A stretch of 12,641 bases of DNA. It comes from Chlamydiota bacterium (GTDB lineage: Bacteria; Chlamydiota; Chlamydiia; Chlamydiales; Simkaniaceae). Positions 1 to 6,560 of this stretch are shown here, piece after piece. Positions within the stretch are counted from its first letter, which is position 1; each line of letters opens with the position of its first letter. A program made the translations under genes and the position numbers. Below the pieces are notes generated by a model, which was given only the letters and a program-made list of their open reading frames with translations, did not search any database and was not told the origin of the DNA. Where the stretch lies: the NCBI GenBank assembly GCA_029556005.1, contig JAKQGT010000130.1, positions 1-12,641 of the forward strand, given 5' to 3'.

Positions 1-342
1 GGGATCGGCATCCTGGGGAAGATATCGGGATCGATTGTATGGGGTGAATTCAAACAAAAAGGGAGGTCAGACGAAAGTGAGCTAGAGTTTTCCGGAGGCA
101 ATCCTACAGTCTCTCTAACCCATGTTCATCAGGAAGCAGATGCTTATCGAGTCCGCCCAACAGCGCAAATGTTTATAGGAATAGATTGGGAAAGGTGCTT
201 GATTCCTGATCGATTCTCACTTCAGCTACGTGTGGGGTATGAGACTCAGTATTATTGGGGGCAGCTCCTCAATGTTCGAGATATAGAAGAGAGCGATCTA
301 TCTTTAGAGGGGCTGACTGCAATGGCTCGCATAGATTTCTAA
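1..342 (+). CDS. 3' end of a MOMP-like (Lpg1974-family) outer-membrane beta-barrel protein, partial
   Basis: Frame 1 is open from the first base to a TAA at 340-342, giving 113 C-terminal residues; the start lies outside the window. The fragment ends in alternating hydrophobic strands (RFSLQLRVGYETQYYWGQ, then LSLEGLTAMARIDF) and a C-terminal Phe, the signature of barrels inserted by the BAM machinery. The end aligns by eye with the minus-strand barrels of this window: their 'YHF..QAGWE.Q.W.N' and 'LxLQGLxxxxRFDF' segments correspond to FSLQLRVGYETQYYWGQ and LSLEGLTAMARIDF here. It is more diverged than those four are from each other. Probable role: porin or structural outer-membrane protein. 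It is the only barrel on the plus strand and lies 199 nt upstream of sufB. Confidence 0.8.
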   Translation, partial: GIGILGKISGSIVWGEFKQKGRSDESELEFSGGNPTVSLTHVHQEADAYRVRPTAQMFIGIDWERCLIPDRFSLQLRVGYETQYYWGQLLNVRDIEESDLSLEGLTAMARIDF

Positions 343-366
343 AACTTCAAAGTTCGATTTTTAATT

Positions 367-485
367 TACAGCTAAATTTATTTAAAATTGGGATGATTTA
401 TGCGAATCTTTCCGTTGTTCTTCGACTTCTTAAAATCTCTCCTTGTCTAATGGACAATGGTCTCAATTAAATAAATTTAGCTATA
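367..485. repeat. AT-rich inverted repeat (element A) between the partial barrel gene and sufB
   Basis: The left arm (367-393) and right arm (461-485) are inverted copies. The core, AAATAAATTTAGCT on the right arm, is matched perfectly by AGCTAAATTTATTT on the left. The pairing continues through CAATT/AATTG after a 2-nt bulge and outward by TA[C/T]A. The predicted stem is about 24 bp with one mismatch. The 67-nt loop contains a smaller hairpin at 443-460 (TTGTC/GACAA). It could be a MITE-like element or a 3' structure of the upstream gene. The right arm carries CAATGGTCTCAATT (455-468), which recurs exactly, inverted, at 5102-5115. Confidence 0.6.
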
Positions 486-503
486 CATGAAAGAATCTCT
501 CTG

Positions 504-532
504 TTGACAAAGCAATCCAAAACCGTTAGCCT
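504..532 (+). promoter_or_regulatory. Candidate promoter of the suf operon
   Basis: A perfect -35 hexamer TTGACA (504-509) is followed after 17 nt by TAGCCT (527-532), a weak -10 that matches TATAAT at 3 of 6 positions including the first T, the A and the last T. Initiation would fall near 539-541, practically on the sufB ATG at 542. No better pair was seen in 343-541. The perfect -35 and ideal spacing support it; the poor -10 is the weak point. Confidence 0.4.
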
Positions 533-541
533 TTCTGGCAA

Positions 542-1981
542 ATGTCTACAGAAGAGCTGATAGCCTCTCGAGAGGAATATAAATATGGTTTTCGGACCGA
601 GATTGAGTCTGAGACCTTTCCTAAAGGCCTTAACGAAGAAACGGTAAGAGCCATCTCAGCAAAGAAGGAAGAACCCGCGTTCTTACTGGATTTTCGCTTG
701 AAAGCCTATAGGAAATGGAAAGAAATGTCCCCACCTAACTGGGGGCAGCTCAAGATCGATCCCTTGGATTTTCAAGAAATCCGTTACTACTCTGCGCCCA
801 AAAAAAAGCAGCAACTAAGTAGTTTGGATGAAGTCGATCCTGAGATTTTGCGTACCTTTGAAAAGCTAGGAATTCCTTTAACAGAGCAAAAACAGCTCTC
901 CAATGTTGCTGTGGATGTAGTCTTTGATTCGGTGTCACTTGGGACAACTTTTCACGAAACCTTAGAAAAAGCGGGAGTGATCCTTTGCTCGATGAGCGAA
1001 GCGGTGAAAAAGTATCCCGAGCTGATAGAAAAATATTTAGGCACCGTCGTTCCTATTGGGGACAATTTTTATGCCGCCCTCAATTCGGCTGTCTTCTCCG
1101 ATGGATCTTTTGTTTATGTTCCTAAAGGGGTTCGCTCACCGGTAGAACTTTCCACCTATTTCCGCATTAATGAAAGGGAAACAGGACAGTTTGAACGGAC
1201 ACTGATTATTGCAGAGCCAGGATCTTATGTGAGTTATTTAGAAGGGTGCACAGCGCCAGCTTATGATGAAAATCAACTTCATGCAGCTGTTGTGGAACTT
1301 ATCGCATTAGAAAGAGCCGAAATCAAGTACTCCACTGTGCAAAACTGGTATGCTGGCGATAAAAAAACCGGGAAAGGGGGCATTTACAACTTTGTCACAA
1401 AACGGGGAAAATGCGCCGGAAATCATTCGAAAATTTCCTGGACGCAAGTGGAGGCTGGTGCTGCTATTACCTGGAAATACCCTAGTTGTATTTTACAAGG
1501 AGATGATTCTGTAGGGGAATTTTATTCCGTTGCCCTTACCAATGGAAAGATGCAAGCAGATACGGGAACTAAAATGATTCACCTGGGGAAACGGACAAAA
1601 TCGACAATTATCTCGAAAGGGATTTCTGCAGACACCTCTTCGAATACCTACCGGGGACTTGTTCATATTTCTTCAAAAGCAGAGGGAGCGCGTAATTTTA
1701 CCCAGTGTGACTCCATGCTGGTCAAAAATGCGTGCAGCGCGAATACCTTTCCTTACATCGAAGTCCACAACGATACAGCTGAAGTTGAGCATGAGGCATC
1801 GACTTCTAAAATGAATGAAGAGCAACTTTTTTATCTTCAATCCCGTGGGATCTCTCTTGAAGATGCGATCCATATGATTGTGAATGGATTTTGTAAACGG
1901 GTCATCAAAGAGCTTCCCTTAGAATTTGCTGTTGAAGCTCAAAAACTTTTAACCCTTAAACTGGAAGGATCGGTTGGATAA
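542..1981 (+). CDS. sufB: Fe-S cluster assembly scaffold protein SufB
   Basis: SufB is the scaffold subunit of the cytosolic SufBC2D complex that builds Fe-S clusters from SufS-derived sulfur. The 479 residues match the family along the whole length: N-terminal EEYKYGF, then [60 protein letters not shown] and the C-terminal [14 protein letters not shown] block. The cysteine matching E. coli Cys405, essential for cluster assembly, is Cys389 in NFTQCDSML. The Glu434 equivalent at the SufB-SufD interface is Glu418 in VEHEAS, and the Cys254 equivalent is Cys236. The ATG at 542 has no Shine-Dalgarno sequence. An in-frame TAG at 527-529 excludes an earlier start, and the next Met is far inside conserved sequence. 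The stop overlaps the sufC start by one base (TAATG). First gene of sufBCDS. Confidence 0.98.
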   Translation: MSTEELIASREEYKYGFRTEIESETFPKGLNEETVRAISAKKEEPAFLLDFRLKAYRKWKEMSPPNWGQLKIDPLDFQEIRYYSAPKKKQQLSSLDEVDPEILRTFEKLGIPLTEQKQLSNVAVDVVFDSVSLGTTFHETLEKAGVILCSMSEAVKKYPELIEKYLGTVVPIGDNFYAALNSAVFSDGSFVYVPKGVRSPVELSTYFRINERETGQFERTLIIAEPGSYVSYLEGCTAPAYDENQLHAAVVELIALERAEIKYSTVQNWYAGDKKTGKGGIYNFVTKRGKCAGNHSKISWTQVEAGAAITWKYPSCILQGDDSVGEFYSVALTNGKMQADTGTKMIHLGKRTKSTIISKGISADTSSNTYRGLVHISSKAEGARNFTQCDSMLVKNACSANTFPYIEVHNDTAEVEHEASTSKMNEEQLFYLQSRGISLEDAIHMIVNGFCKRVIKELPLEFAVEAQKLLTLKLEGSVG

Positions 1982-2706
1982 TGCTAATCATTGAAAACTT
2001 ACATGTATCTGTAGAAGGGGAGCCTATTCTCAGGGGGTTTTCTCTTACTGTCAATGCAGGTGAAATCCATGCAATCATGGGGCCCAATGGAGCGGGAAAA
2101 TCGACCCTTGCAAAAGTTTTAGCGGGGCATCCCCATTATGAAGTGACCCAAGGGACCATCCATTTCTGCGGACAAGATCTTTTAGCGTTGGAGCCTGAAG
2201 AGCGCTCCCATTTAGGCCTATTTATGGGTTTTCAGTATCCCGTTGAAATCCCTGGGGTCAGTAACTTTCAGTTTTTACATAGCGCCCTGAGTGCCAAACA
2301 AAAAAAGAGCATCAGCGAAGAGGATTTCCGCAAAATCTTAGAAGAAAAAATGGATGCTATCCATATTCCCAGATCCTTTGCCGATCGGGATGTTAATGGA
2401 GGGTTTTCTGGAGGGGAAAAGAAGCGGAATGAAATTCTCCAAATGGCGGTTTTAGAACCCAAGCTTGCCATTTTAGATGAGACCGACTCAGGGCTTGACA
2501 TCGATGCTATGCGGATCGTTGCTGAGGGGGTGAGTCGCCAAATGCATGGGGAAAATGCTCTCATATTAATTACCCATTACCAACGCTTACTCGATTATAT
2601 CAAACCCCATTTTGTCCATGTGGTTGTTGAAGGAAAAATTGTAGAATCAGGGAATCATACCCTGGCCCTGCATTTAGAAGAAAAAGGGTATGCGTTGCAC
2701 CAATGA
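1981..2706 (+). CDS. sufC: Fe-S assembly ATPase SufC
   Basis: ABC-type ATPase of the SufBC2D complex; ATP-driven dimerisation of SufC opens the SufB-SufD interface for cluster building. It is a soluble relative of ABC transporter ATPases with no membrane partner. Visible motifs in 241 residues: Walker A GPNGAGKST at 34-42; the SufC-specific signature FSGGEKKRNE at 142-151; Walker B with catalytic Glu in LAILDETDSGLD (Asp166, Glu167), the ETDSGLD form being typical of SufC; and the H-loop histidine His199 in ITHYQRLL. Length is normal for the family. The start overlaps the sufB stop by one base, and the stop overlaps sufD in an ATGA junction, so translation is probably coupled. Confidence 0.98.
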   Translation: MLIIENLHVSVEGEPILRGFSLTVNAGEIHAIMGPNGAGKSTLAKVLAGHPHYEVTQGTIHFCGQDLLALEPEERSHLGLFMGFQYPVEIPGVSNFQFLHSALSAKQKKSISEEDFRKILEEKMDAIHIPRSFADRDVNGGFSGGEKKRNEILQMAVLEPKLAILDETDSGLDIDAMRIVAEGVSRQMHGENALILITHYQRLLDYIKPHFVHVVVEGKIVESGNHTLALHLEEKGYALHQ

Positions 2707-3872
2707 GCTTTCTAGAAACCCTAGCCCCCCATTATAAAAGTCGCGATCAGTGGAAGCAAAAAGCTTGGGAAAGGCTTCACCTTAAAGGATTTCCCAATCG
2801 CAAGTGGGGAGCTTTTCAATATGTTCCCTTAAAAGCTCTCTACGAAACATCCTTTATCCCTCTAACGAAAGCAACACCTGCAATTGAAAAGAAAAAAAAT
2901 ACTTGTGTTTTTGTTAATGGAGAATTTCGCCCAGAGTTATCTCAAGTTGAGCAGATCATCTGTTTACCCTTATCCGAAGCGATCCGTTCTTATGGAATGC
3001 TATTACATAAAAACTGGGTGCAAATGCTTGCCGAGGAAACCAATCCTTTTTTCCTTCTCAATCATGCTCTTTATGAAGAGGGGCTTTTTCTTTATGTCCC
3101 TCCCCAAGTGCAGTCCTCAATAGAGTGGCTTTTTCTTACAGTAGGAGATAGCACAATCCATATGCCGAAAATGGAAGTGCATTTAGGAAAAGGAGCTGTG
3201 TTAAACATTCAGTCTCACCACCGCGGAGAAGGAAGCTATTGGCATAATGAGTCCTTAAGTATGTCGCTAGATGAAGGGGCGCGCCTTTTTCTTGAAGAGA
3301 AAATCTCCCACTCCGCTGAAGCCTTTGGGTTTCATAGCAAACGGTTAAAGTTAAAACGGGATGCAAAATTCGAATGTCTTGTTCTTTCAAAGGGAGCAAA
3401 AGTAGAACGCCATGATATCGCTGCTGTTCTAAAAGGGGAAAATGGGGAAGTAGATCTAAAAGGTCTCTCTCTACTTTCCGAAAAAAGAGAAATGCATCAT
3501 CATCTTTTTGTAAAACATGAGGCTCCTCATACGCGTTCTAATCAACATTATAAAACAGTGCTAAGTGATCGTGCGCGTTCGAGTTTTGAAGGGAAGATTT
3601 ATGTGGAAAAAGAGGCGCAAAAAACAGAGGCCTATCAGCTCAATAACAATTTACTGCTGAGCCCCAAAGCGCAAGCCATGAGTAAACCTAACTTAGAGAT
3701 TATGGCAGATGATGTGAAAGCCTCCCATGGAGCGACGTGTACTCAACCTAAAGCCGATGAAATGTTCTATTTACGAACCCGCGGCTTAAGTGAAAAAGAG
3801 GCCAAGCGCCATCTTGTAAAAGGCTTTTGTCGTGAACTCATGAATGACGAGGTGATTGATGCAAGTTTTTGA
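2703..3872 (+). CDS. sufD: Fe-S cluster assembly protein SufD
   Basis: SufD pairs with SufB through a beta-helix core to form the SufBC2D scaffold and helps iron entry. The 389-residue protein is a diverged SufD. The N-terminal part (FPNRKWGAFQYVPLKALYE) resembles the family's helical domain. The C-terminal region is clearest: HHHLFVKHEAPHTRSNQHYK, SSFEGKIYVEKEAQKTEAYQ, NNNLLLSPKAQAMSKPNLEI, ADDVKASHGAT, FYLRTRGLSEKEAKRHLVKGFC. The interface histidine (E. coli His360) is His342. The cysteine two residues before it in E. coli (Cys358) is Ala340, and a Cys appears at 346. The start overlaps the sufC stop by 4 nt (ATGA), and the 3' end overlaps the start of sufS. Confidence 0.95.
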   Translation: MSFLETLAPHYKSRDQWKQKAWERLHLKGFPNRKWGAFQYVPLKALYETSFIPLTKATPAIEKKKNTCVFVNGEFRPELSQVEQIICLPLSEAIRSYGMLLHKNWVQMLAEETNPFFLLNHALYEEGLFLYVPPQVQSSIEWLFLTVGDSTIHMPKMEVHLGKGAVLNIQSHHRGEGSYWHNESLSMSLDEGARLFLEEKISHSAEAFGFHSKRLKLKRDAKFECLVLSKGAKVERHDIAAVLKGENGEVDLKGLSLLSEKREMHHHLFVKHEAPHTRSNQHYKTVLSDRARSSFEGKIYVEKEAQKTEAYQLNNNLLLSPKAQAMSKPNLEIMADDVKASHGATCTQPKADEMFYLRTRGLSEKEAKRHLVKGFCRELMNDEVIDASF

Positions 3873-5097
3873 TGTGTGGAGAGTGCGGGAAGATTTTCCC
3901 ATGCTAAAAAAAAACATGAATGGAAGACCTCTTGTCTATCTTGACTCAGCAGCAACAGCGCATAAGCCCCATAGCGTTATCGAGGCGATGCATCATTTTT
4001 ACGAGAAAGAATATGGGACAGTCCATCGCGCTGTCTATGAACTGGCAGCCCACTCTACAGAAATGTACAGTGAAGTGCGCGGTAAGATGCAACGTTTTAT
4101 CCATGCCCGCGACGAAGAAGAAATCATTTTTACTCGAGGAACGACTGAGTCGATCAATTTAGTGGCCTATTCTTTTGGAAAAGCGTTCATTCAAGAAGGG
4201 GATGAAATCATTATTTCTGAGATGGAACATCATTCCAACATTGTTCCTTGGCAAATTTTATGCAAAGAGTCTGGCGCCAAGCTAAAATTTATCCCCATCA
4301 ATGAAAAAGGGGAGCTTCGCTTAGATGTTTTTGATGAAATTTTATCGGAACGAACCAAGCTTGTGAGTATTGCACACATTGCCAATTCTACGGGAACTCT
4401 CAATCCCATCGAAGAAATCATCCAAAAAGCCCATGCTTTTGGTGCAAAGGTGATGATTGATGGAGCCCAAGCAGTCTCTCACCGCCTCATCGATGTGCAA
4501 GCCCTCGATGTCGATTTTTATGCCTTTTCAGGGCATAAAATGTATGGCCCCACCGGTATTGGTATTCTCTATGGAAAGAGAGCCCTTCTCAATGAGATGC
4601 CCCCCTTTATGGGAGGAGGAGATATGATTGAAGAGGTGTATATGGATCATTCCACCTTTCAAGAAGCTCCATTGAAGTTTGAAGCAGGAACCCCCTCTAT
4701 TGCAGAAGTCATTGGATTGGGGGCAGCGATTGATTATATTGAATCTATTGGAAGAGAAGCCATTGATCTATGGCAAAACAAATTACTACGTCATGCAACA
4801 GAAAAACTCCAAGAGATCAAAGGGCTGCGCATTATTGGTTCTGCAAAACAGAAAGGACCCATTATTAGTTTTGCTCTAGAGGACCTCCATCCTCTTGACT
4901 TGGGAACGATTTTAGGCCTCAAAGGAATTGCGATCCGAACTGGACACCTGTGCGCCCAACCGACACTCCGACGCTTTGGACAAGAGGCCCTTGCACGCCT
5001 CTCCTTTGGAATTTATAACACCCATGATGAAATCGATCTCTGCGTCCACGCCATCAAAGAAGCCGCCGTACTCCTTAAACCAGAAATGTCTTACTAA
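3859..5097 (+). CDS. sufS: Cysteine desulfurase SufS (group II)
   Basis: PLP-dependent cysteine desulfurase: converts cysteine to alanine and holds the sulfur as a persulfide for the SufBCD scaffold. With the ATG at 3859 the protein has 412 residues. Visible features: N-terminal VYLDSAATAHKP, TRGTTESINLVAYS, EMEHHSNIVPWQ, MIDGAQAVSHRLIDVQ, PLP lysine Lys227 in FSGHKMYGPTG, catalytic Cys365 in IRTGHLCAQP, and C-terminal RLSFGIYNTHDEID. Lys227 and Cys365 sit one residue from E. coli SufS Lys226 and Cys364. A TTG at 3856 would add one residue, but the ATG is preferred because GAGGTG at 3849-3854 gives a good ribosome binding site. It overlaps sufD by 14 nt and closes the operon. Group II enzymes need SufE or SufU, neither of which is here. 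Confidence 0.97.
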   Translation: MQVFDVWRVREDFPMLKKNMNGRPLVYLDSAATAHKPHSVIEAMHHFYEKEYGTVHRAVYELAAHSTEMYSEVRGKMQRFIHARDEEEIIFTRGTTESINLVAYSFGKAFIQEGDEIIISEMEHHSNIVPWQILCKESGAKLKFIPINEKGELRLDVFDEILSERTKLVSIAHIANSTGTLNPIEEIIQKAHAFGAKVMIDGAQAVSHRLIDVQALDVDFYAFSGHKMYGPTGIGILYGKRALLNEMPPFMGGGDMIEEVYMDHSTFQEAPLKFEAGTPSIAEVIGLGAAIDYIESIGREAIDLWQNKLLRHATEKLQEIKGLRIIGSAKQKGPIISFALEDLHPLDLGTILGLKGIAIRTGHLCAQPTLRRFGQEALARLSFGIYNTHDEIDLCVHAIKEAAVLLKPEMSY

Positions 5098-5275
5098 CGC
5101 AAATTGAGACCATTGCAAAAGTCATTCCATTCATCTAAGTTGATCTATTTTGATTAAATTTTTTTCTCTTTTTCGCTCAGCTCTCTAGAGCTGACCTCAA
5201 AAGCTGAGAAAAATTTTCTCTAAAAAATCTCAACTCATCTGAATGAAAGCATTTTTGCAACGGTTTCAAATTGCG
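5098..5275. repeat. 178-bp imperfect inverted repeat (element B) after sufS, MITE-like
   Basis: The first base after the sufS TAA begins a long dyad. Arms 5098-5143 and 5230-5275 (46 nt each) are inverted copies at 36 of 46 positions by my count; the outer ends read CGCAAATTG and CAAATTGCG. Pairing continues imperfectly inward through T/A-rich tracts to a central hairpin (CAGCTCT/AGAGCTG around 5176-5191), so nearly the whole segment could form one hairpin or cruciform. No ORF lies inside. It could be a MITE-like mobile element, a repeat-family copy, or a bidirectional terminator between the convergent sufS and OMP1. No clear target-site duplication was found. Confidence 0.65.
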
Positions 5276-5285
5276 GATTAGATCT

Positions 5286-5320
5286 CTATAAAAACACCCA
5301 TCTTTTTGGGATCTTTATAG
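5286..5320. terminator. Hairpin between sufS and OMP1, possible terminator
   Basis: CTATAAA (5286-5292) pairs with TTTATAG (5314-5320), with an inner CCCA/TGGG pairing (5297-5300 with 5307-5310). On the plus strand it is followed by GAAAAACTG, not a T-run, so it is not a classical intrinsic terminator. It may add to transcription stop in this convergent spacer, in either direction. Confidence 0.3.
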
Positions 5321-5334
5321 GAAAAACTGCTTAA

Positions 5335-5354
5335 AGATAGCGCTTTGGCTATCT
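5335..5354 (-). terminator. Probable intrinsic terminator of OMP1
   Basis: On the minus strand AGATAGC and GCTATCT form a 7-bp stem with a 6-nt loop, followed by TTTAAGCAGTTTTT. It lies 15 nt downstream of the OMP1 stop at 5370. A 7-bp dyad, GATTTTT/AAAAATC at 5363-5378, also straddles that stop codon. The T-tract is interrupted, so strength is uncertain. Confidence 0.45.
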
Positions 5355-5369
5355 CCTTCGCAGATTTTT

Positions 5370-6476
5370 CTAAAAATCGAATCGAGCTCTTAGAGTGAGC
5401 CCTTGGAGATTAAGATCAAATCGATCGTAGTGATCGCTGATACTAATATAAAGTGTTTGATTGATCCAGATCTGACTTTCCCATCCTCCTTGAAGTAAGA
5501 AGTGGTAGCGTCCACAACCGAAATAGCTCTCAGCTCTAAGTCCAATAGCAAACTCCAGTACAGGTTTTACTAATCTGAGATGATCTTGAATACTGACTGT
5601 TGTAATCTCATTCGATTGTGGTTGGTTGGGTTCTAAAGTCTCAAAGGTATCTTTACGATCGATGTCATAATGGAGCCAGATCGCTGTTAGGGCGATATTT
5701 CCATAAATGCTAAAGATCTTGGAGAATTGCCATGAAGTGTTAAGTCCTGTACGCATCCCCACTCCCCAGAGAGAATGATCGAAGCGGACAGAATAATCGA
5801 AAGTAGGAACTTGGGGGAGTAACTGAATAGGAATGGTTTCATAGAAGACATTATAGTCTTGTTTTTGCCATGTTCCCTTTACACCAACAAAGGGGCGGAG
5901 TTTAAGAGTGCGACTCACATAGTAGTTTCTTCCGAGTTCTAAATCACCCACTTGGTAGTGAAGATCAAAATGGGCATGGGCGCGTTCAAAAGGGGGAATC
6001 GTCAGTCCCGAAAAAGAGGGGGTACGGATTTCAAATGCAGGCTGCAAAAATTGCGAACGCTTGCTGTCACCCACATTGGTATAAAACCAGGTATACTGCA
6101 ACGTCATATCCCAACAACCATGGCAGAAACTCCATCCTAAACCCACTTTGAAACCCGGGTCCCAAGTCCAATCTACACTTTGGACTTCCCCTTTATTAGG
6201 TCCTTGATGCGTTGTTAAATTTCCCATCCCTGTTTTTGCATAGGTAAGAGTGTCTAAGCGCGCAGTCCAATAGATAAAATCGGCAAAAATCGCGAGATCC
6301 ATTCCATTTTTGACTCGGGGGCCCGCGCAAGGGGTGATTTGATTTAAGGGTTTATCTTGATGTTGCTCAAGAGAGGAAACACGGTTTTCTAGTCCCCTCA
6401 TCCGAATTTCACTCTCCGCTTGCAATAGGAATGTGGGGAGTAAGCTTAAAATAAAAAACGCGCGCAAAAACTTCAT
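5370..6476 (-). CDS. MOMP-like outer-membrane beta-barrel protein (Lpg1974 / Legionella OMP family), OMP1
   Basis: Predicted secreted outer-membrane barrel, probably a porin. Residues 1-20 form a signal peptide (hydrophobic LRAFFILSLLPTFLLQA). Residues 24-37 give a short predicted coiled coil (Met26, Leu29, Val33, Leu36 at heptad core positions) that the sister proteins lack. The shared barrel motifs follow: ITPCAGPRVKNGMD (47-60), FADFIYWTARLD (64-75), DPGFKVGLG (106-114), DLELGRNYYVSR (178-189), RPFVGVKGTWQKQDY (194-208), LWGVGMRTGLN (236-246), YHFLLQGGWESQIWIN (324-339) and LQGLTLRARFDF (357-368) ending in Phe. Cys118 and Cys121 form a C-x-x-C. The start has a good ribosome binding site, AAGGTGA. 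It is the last gene of the minus block and faces sufS. Confidence 0.88.
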   Translation of the reverse strand: MKFLRAFFILSLLPTFLLQAESEIRMRGLENRVSSLEQHQDKPLNQITPCAGPRVKNGMDLAIFADFIYWTARLDTLTYAKTGMGNLTTHQGPNKGEVQSVDWTWDPGFKVGLGWSFCHGCWDMTLQYTWFYTNVGDSKRSQFLQPAFEIRTPSFSGLTIPPFERAHAHFDLHYQVGDLELGRNYYVSRTLKLRPFVGVKGTWQKQDYNVFYETIPIQLLPQVPTFDYSVRFDHSLWGVGMRTGLNTSWQFSKIFSIYGNIALTAIWLHYDIDRKDTFETLEPNQPQSNEITTVSIQDHLRLVKPVLEFAIGLRAESYFGCGRYHFLLQGGWESQIWINQTLYISISDHYDRFDLNLQGLTLRARFDF

Positions 6477-6512
6477 CGGAATCTCACCTTATAAGATTAT
6501 GAGTGAAACACT

Positions 6513-6541
6513 ATGAAACGAGATTTGCAATTGATTTTCAA
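6513..6541 (-). promoter_or_regulatory. Candidate promoter of OMP1
   Basis: Read on the minus strand: TTGAAA (6541-6536; 5 of 6 to the -35 consensus), 17-nt spacer, TTTCAT (6518-6513; 4 of 6 to the -10). The -10 lies 36 nt upstream of the OMP1 ATG, leaving room for a leader with the AAGGTGA ribosome binding site. The call rests only on hexamer match and spacing. Confidence 0.35.
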
Positions 6542-6560
6542 GAAAAACTTTAGCTCTGAC

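Noticed and set aside
343-366. Terminator for the partial barrel gene (AACTT/AAGTT followed by ATTTTT)
   Set aside because: Only a 5-bp AT-rich stem with a 2-nt loop; too weak to list. The larger dyad at 367-485 may serve instead.
255-470. 71-residue plus-strand frame overlapping the end of the partial barrel gene
   Set aside because: Out of frame with the barrel tail, which has clear family sequence, and it runs into the AT-rich inverted repeat. No motif or ribosome binding site.
3856-3858. TTG start for sufS one codon upstream
   Set aside because: The adjacent ATG at 3859 has the better codon and a well-spaced GAGGTG ribosome binding site.
5098-5369. CRISPR array or tRNA in the convergent spacer
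   Set aside because: The repeat is a single inverted pair, not spaced direct repeats, and no cloverleaf or anticodon arm pattern could be found.
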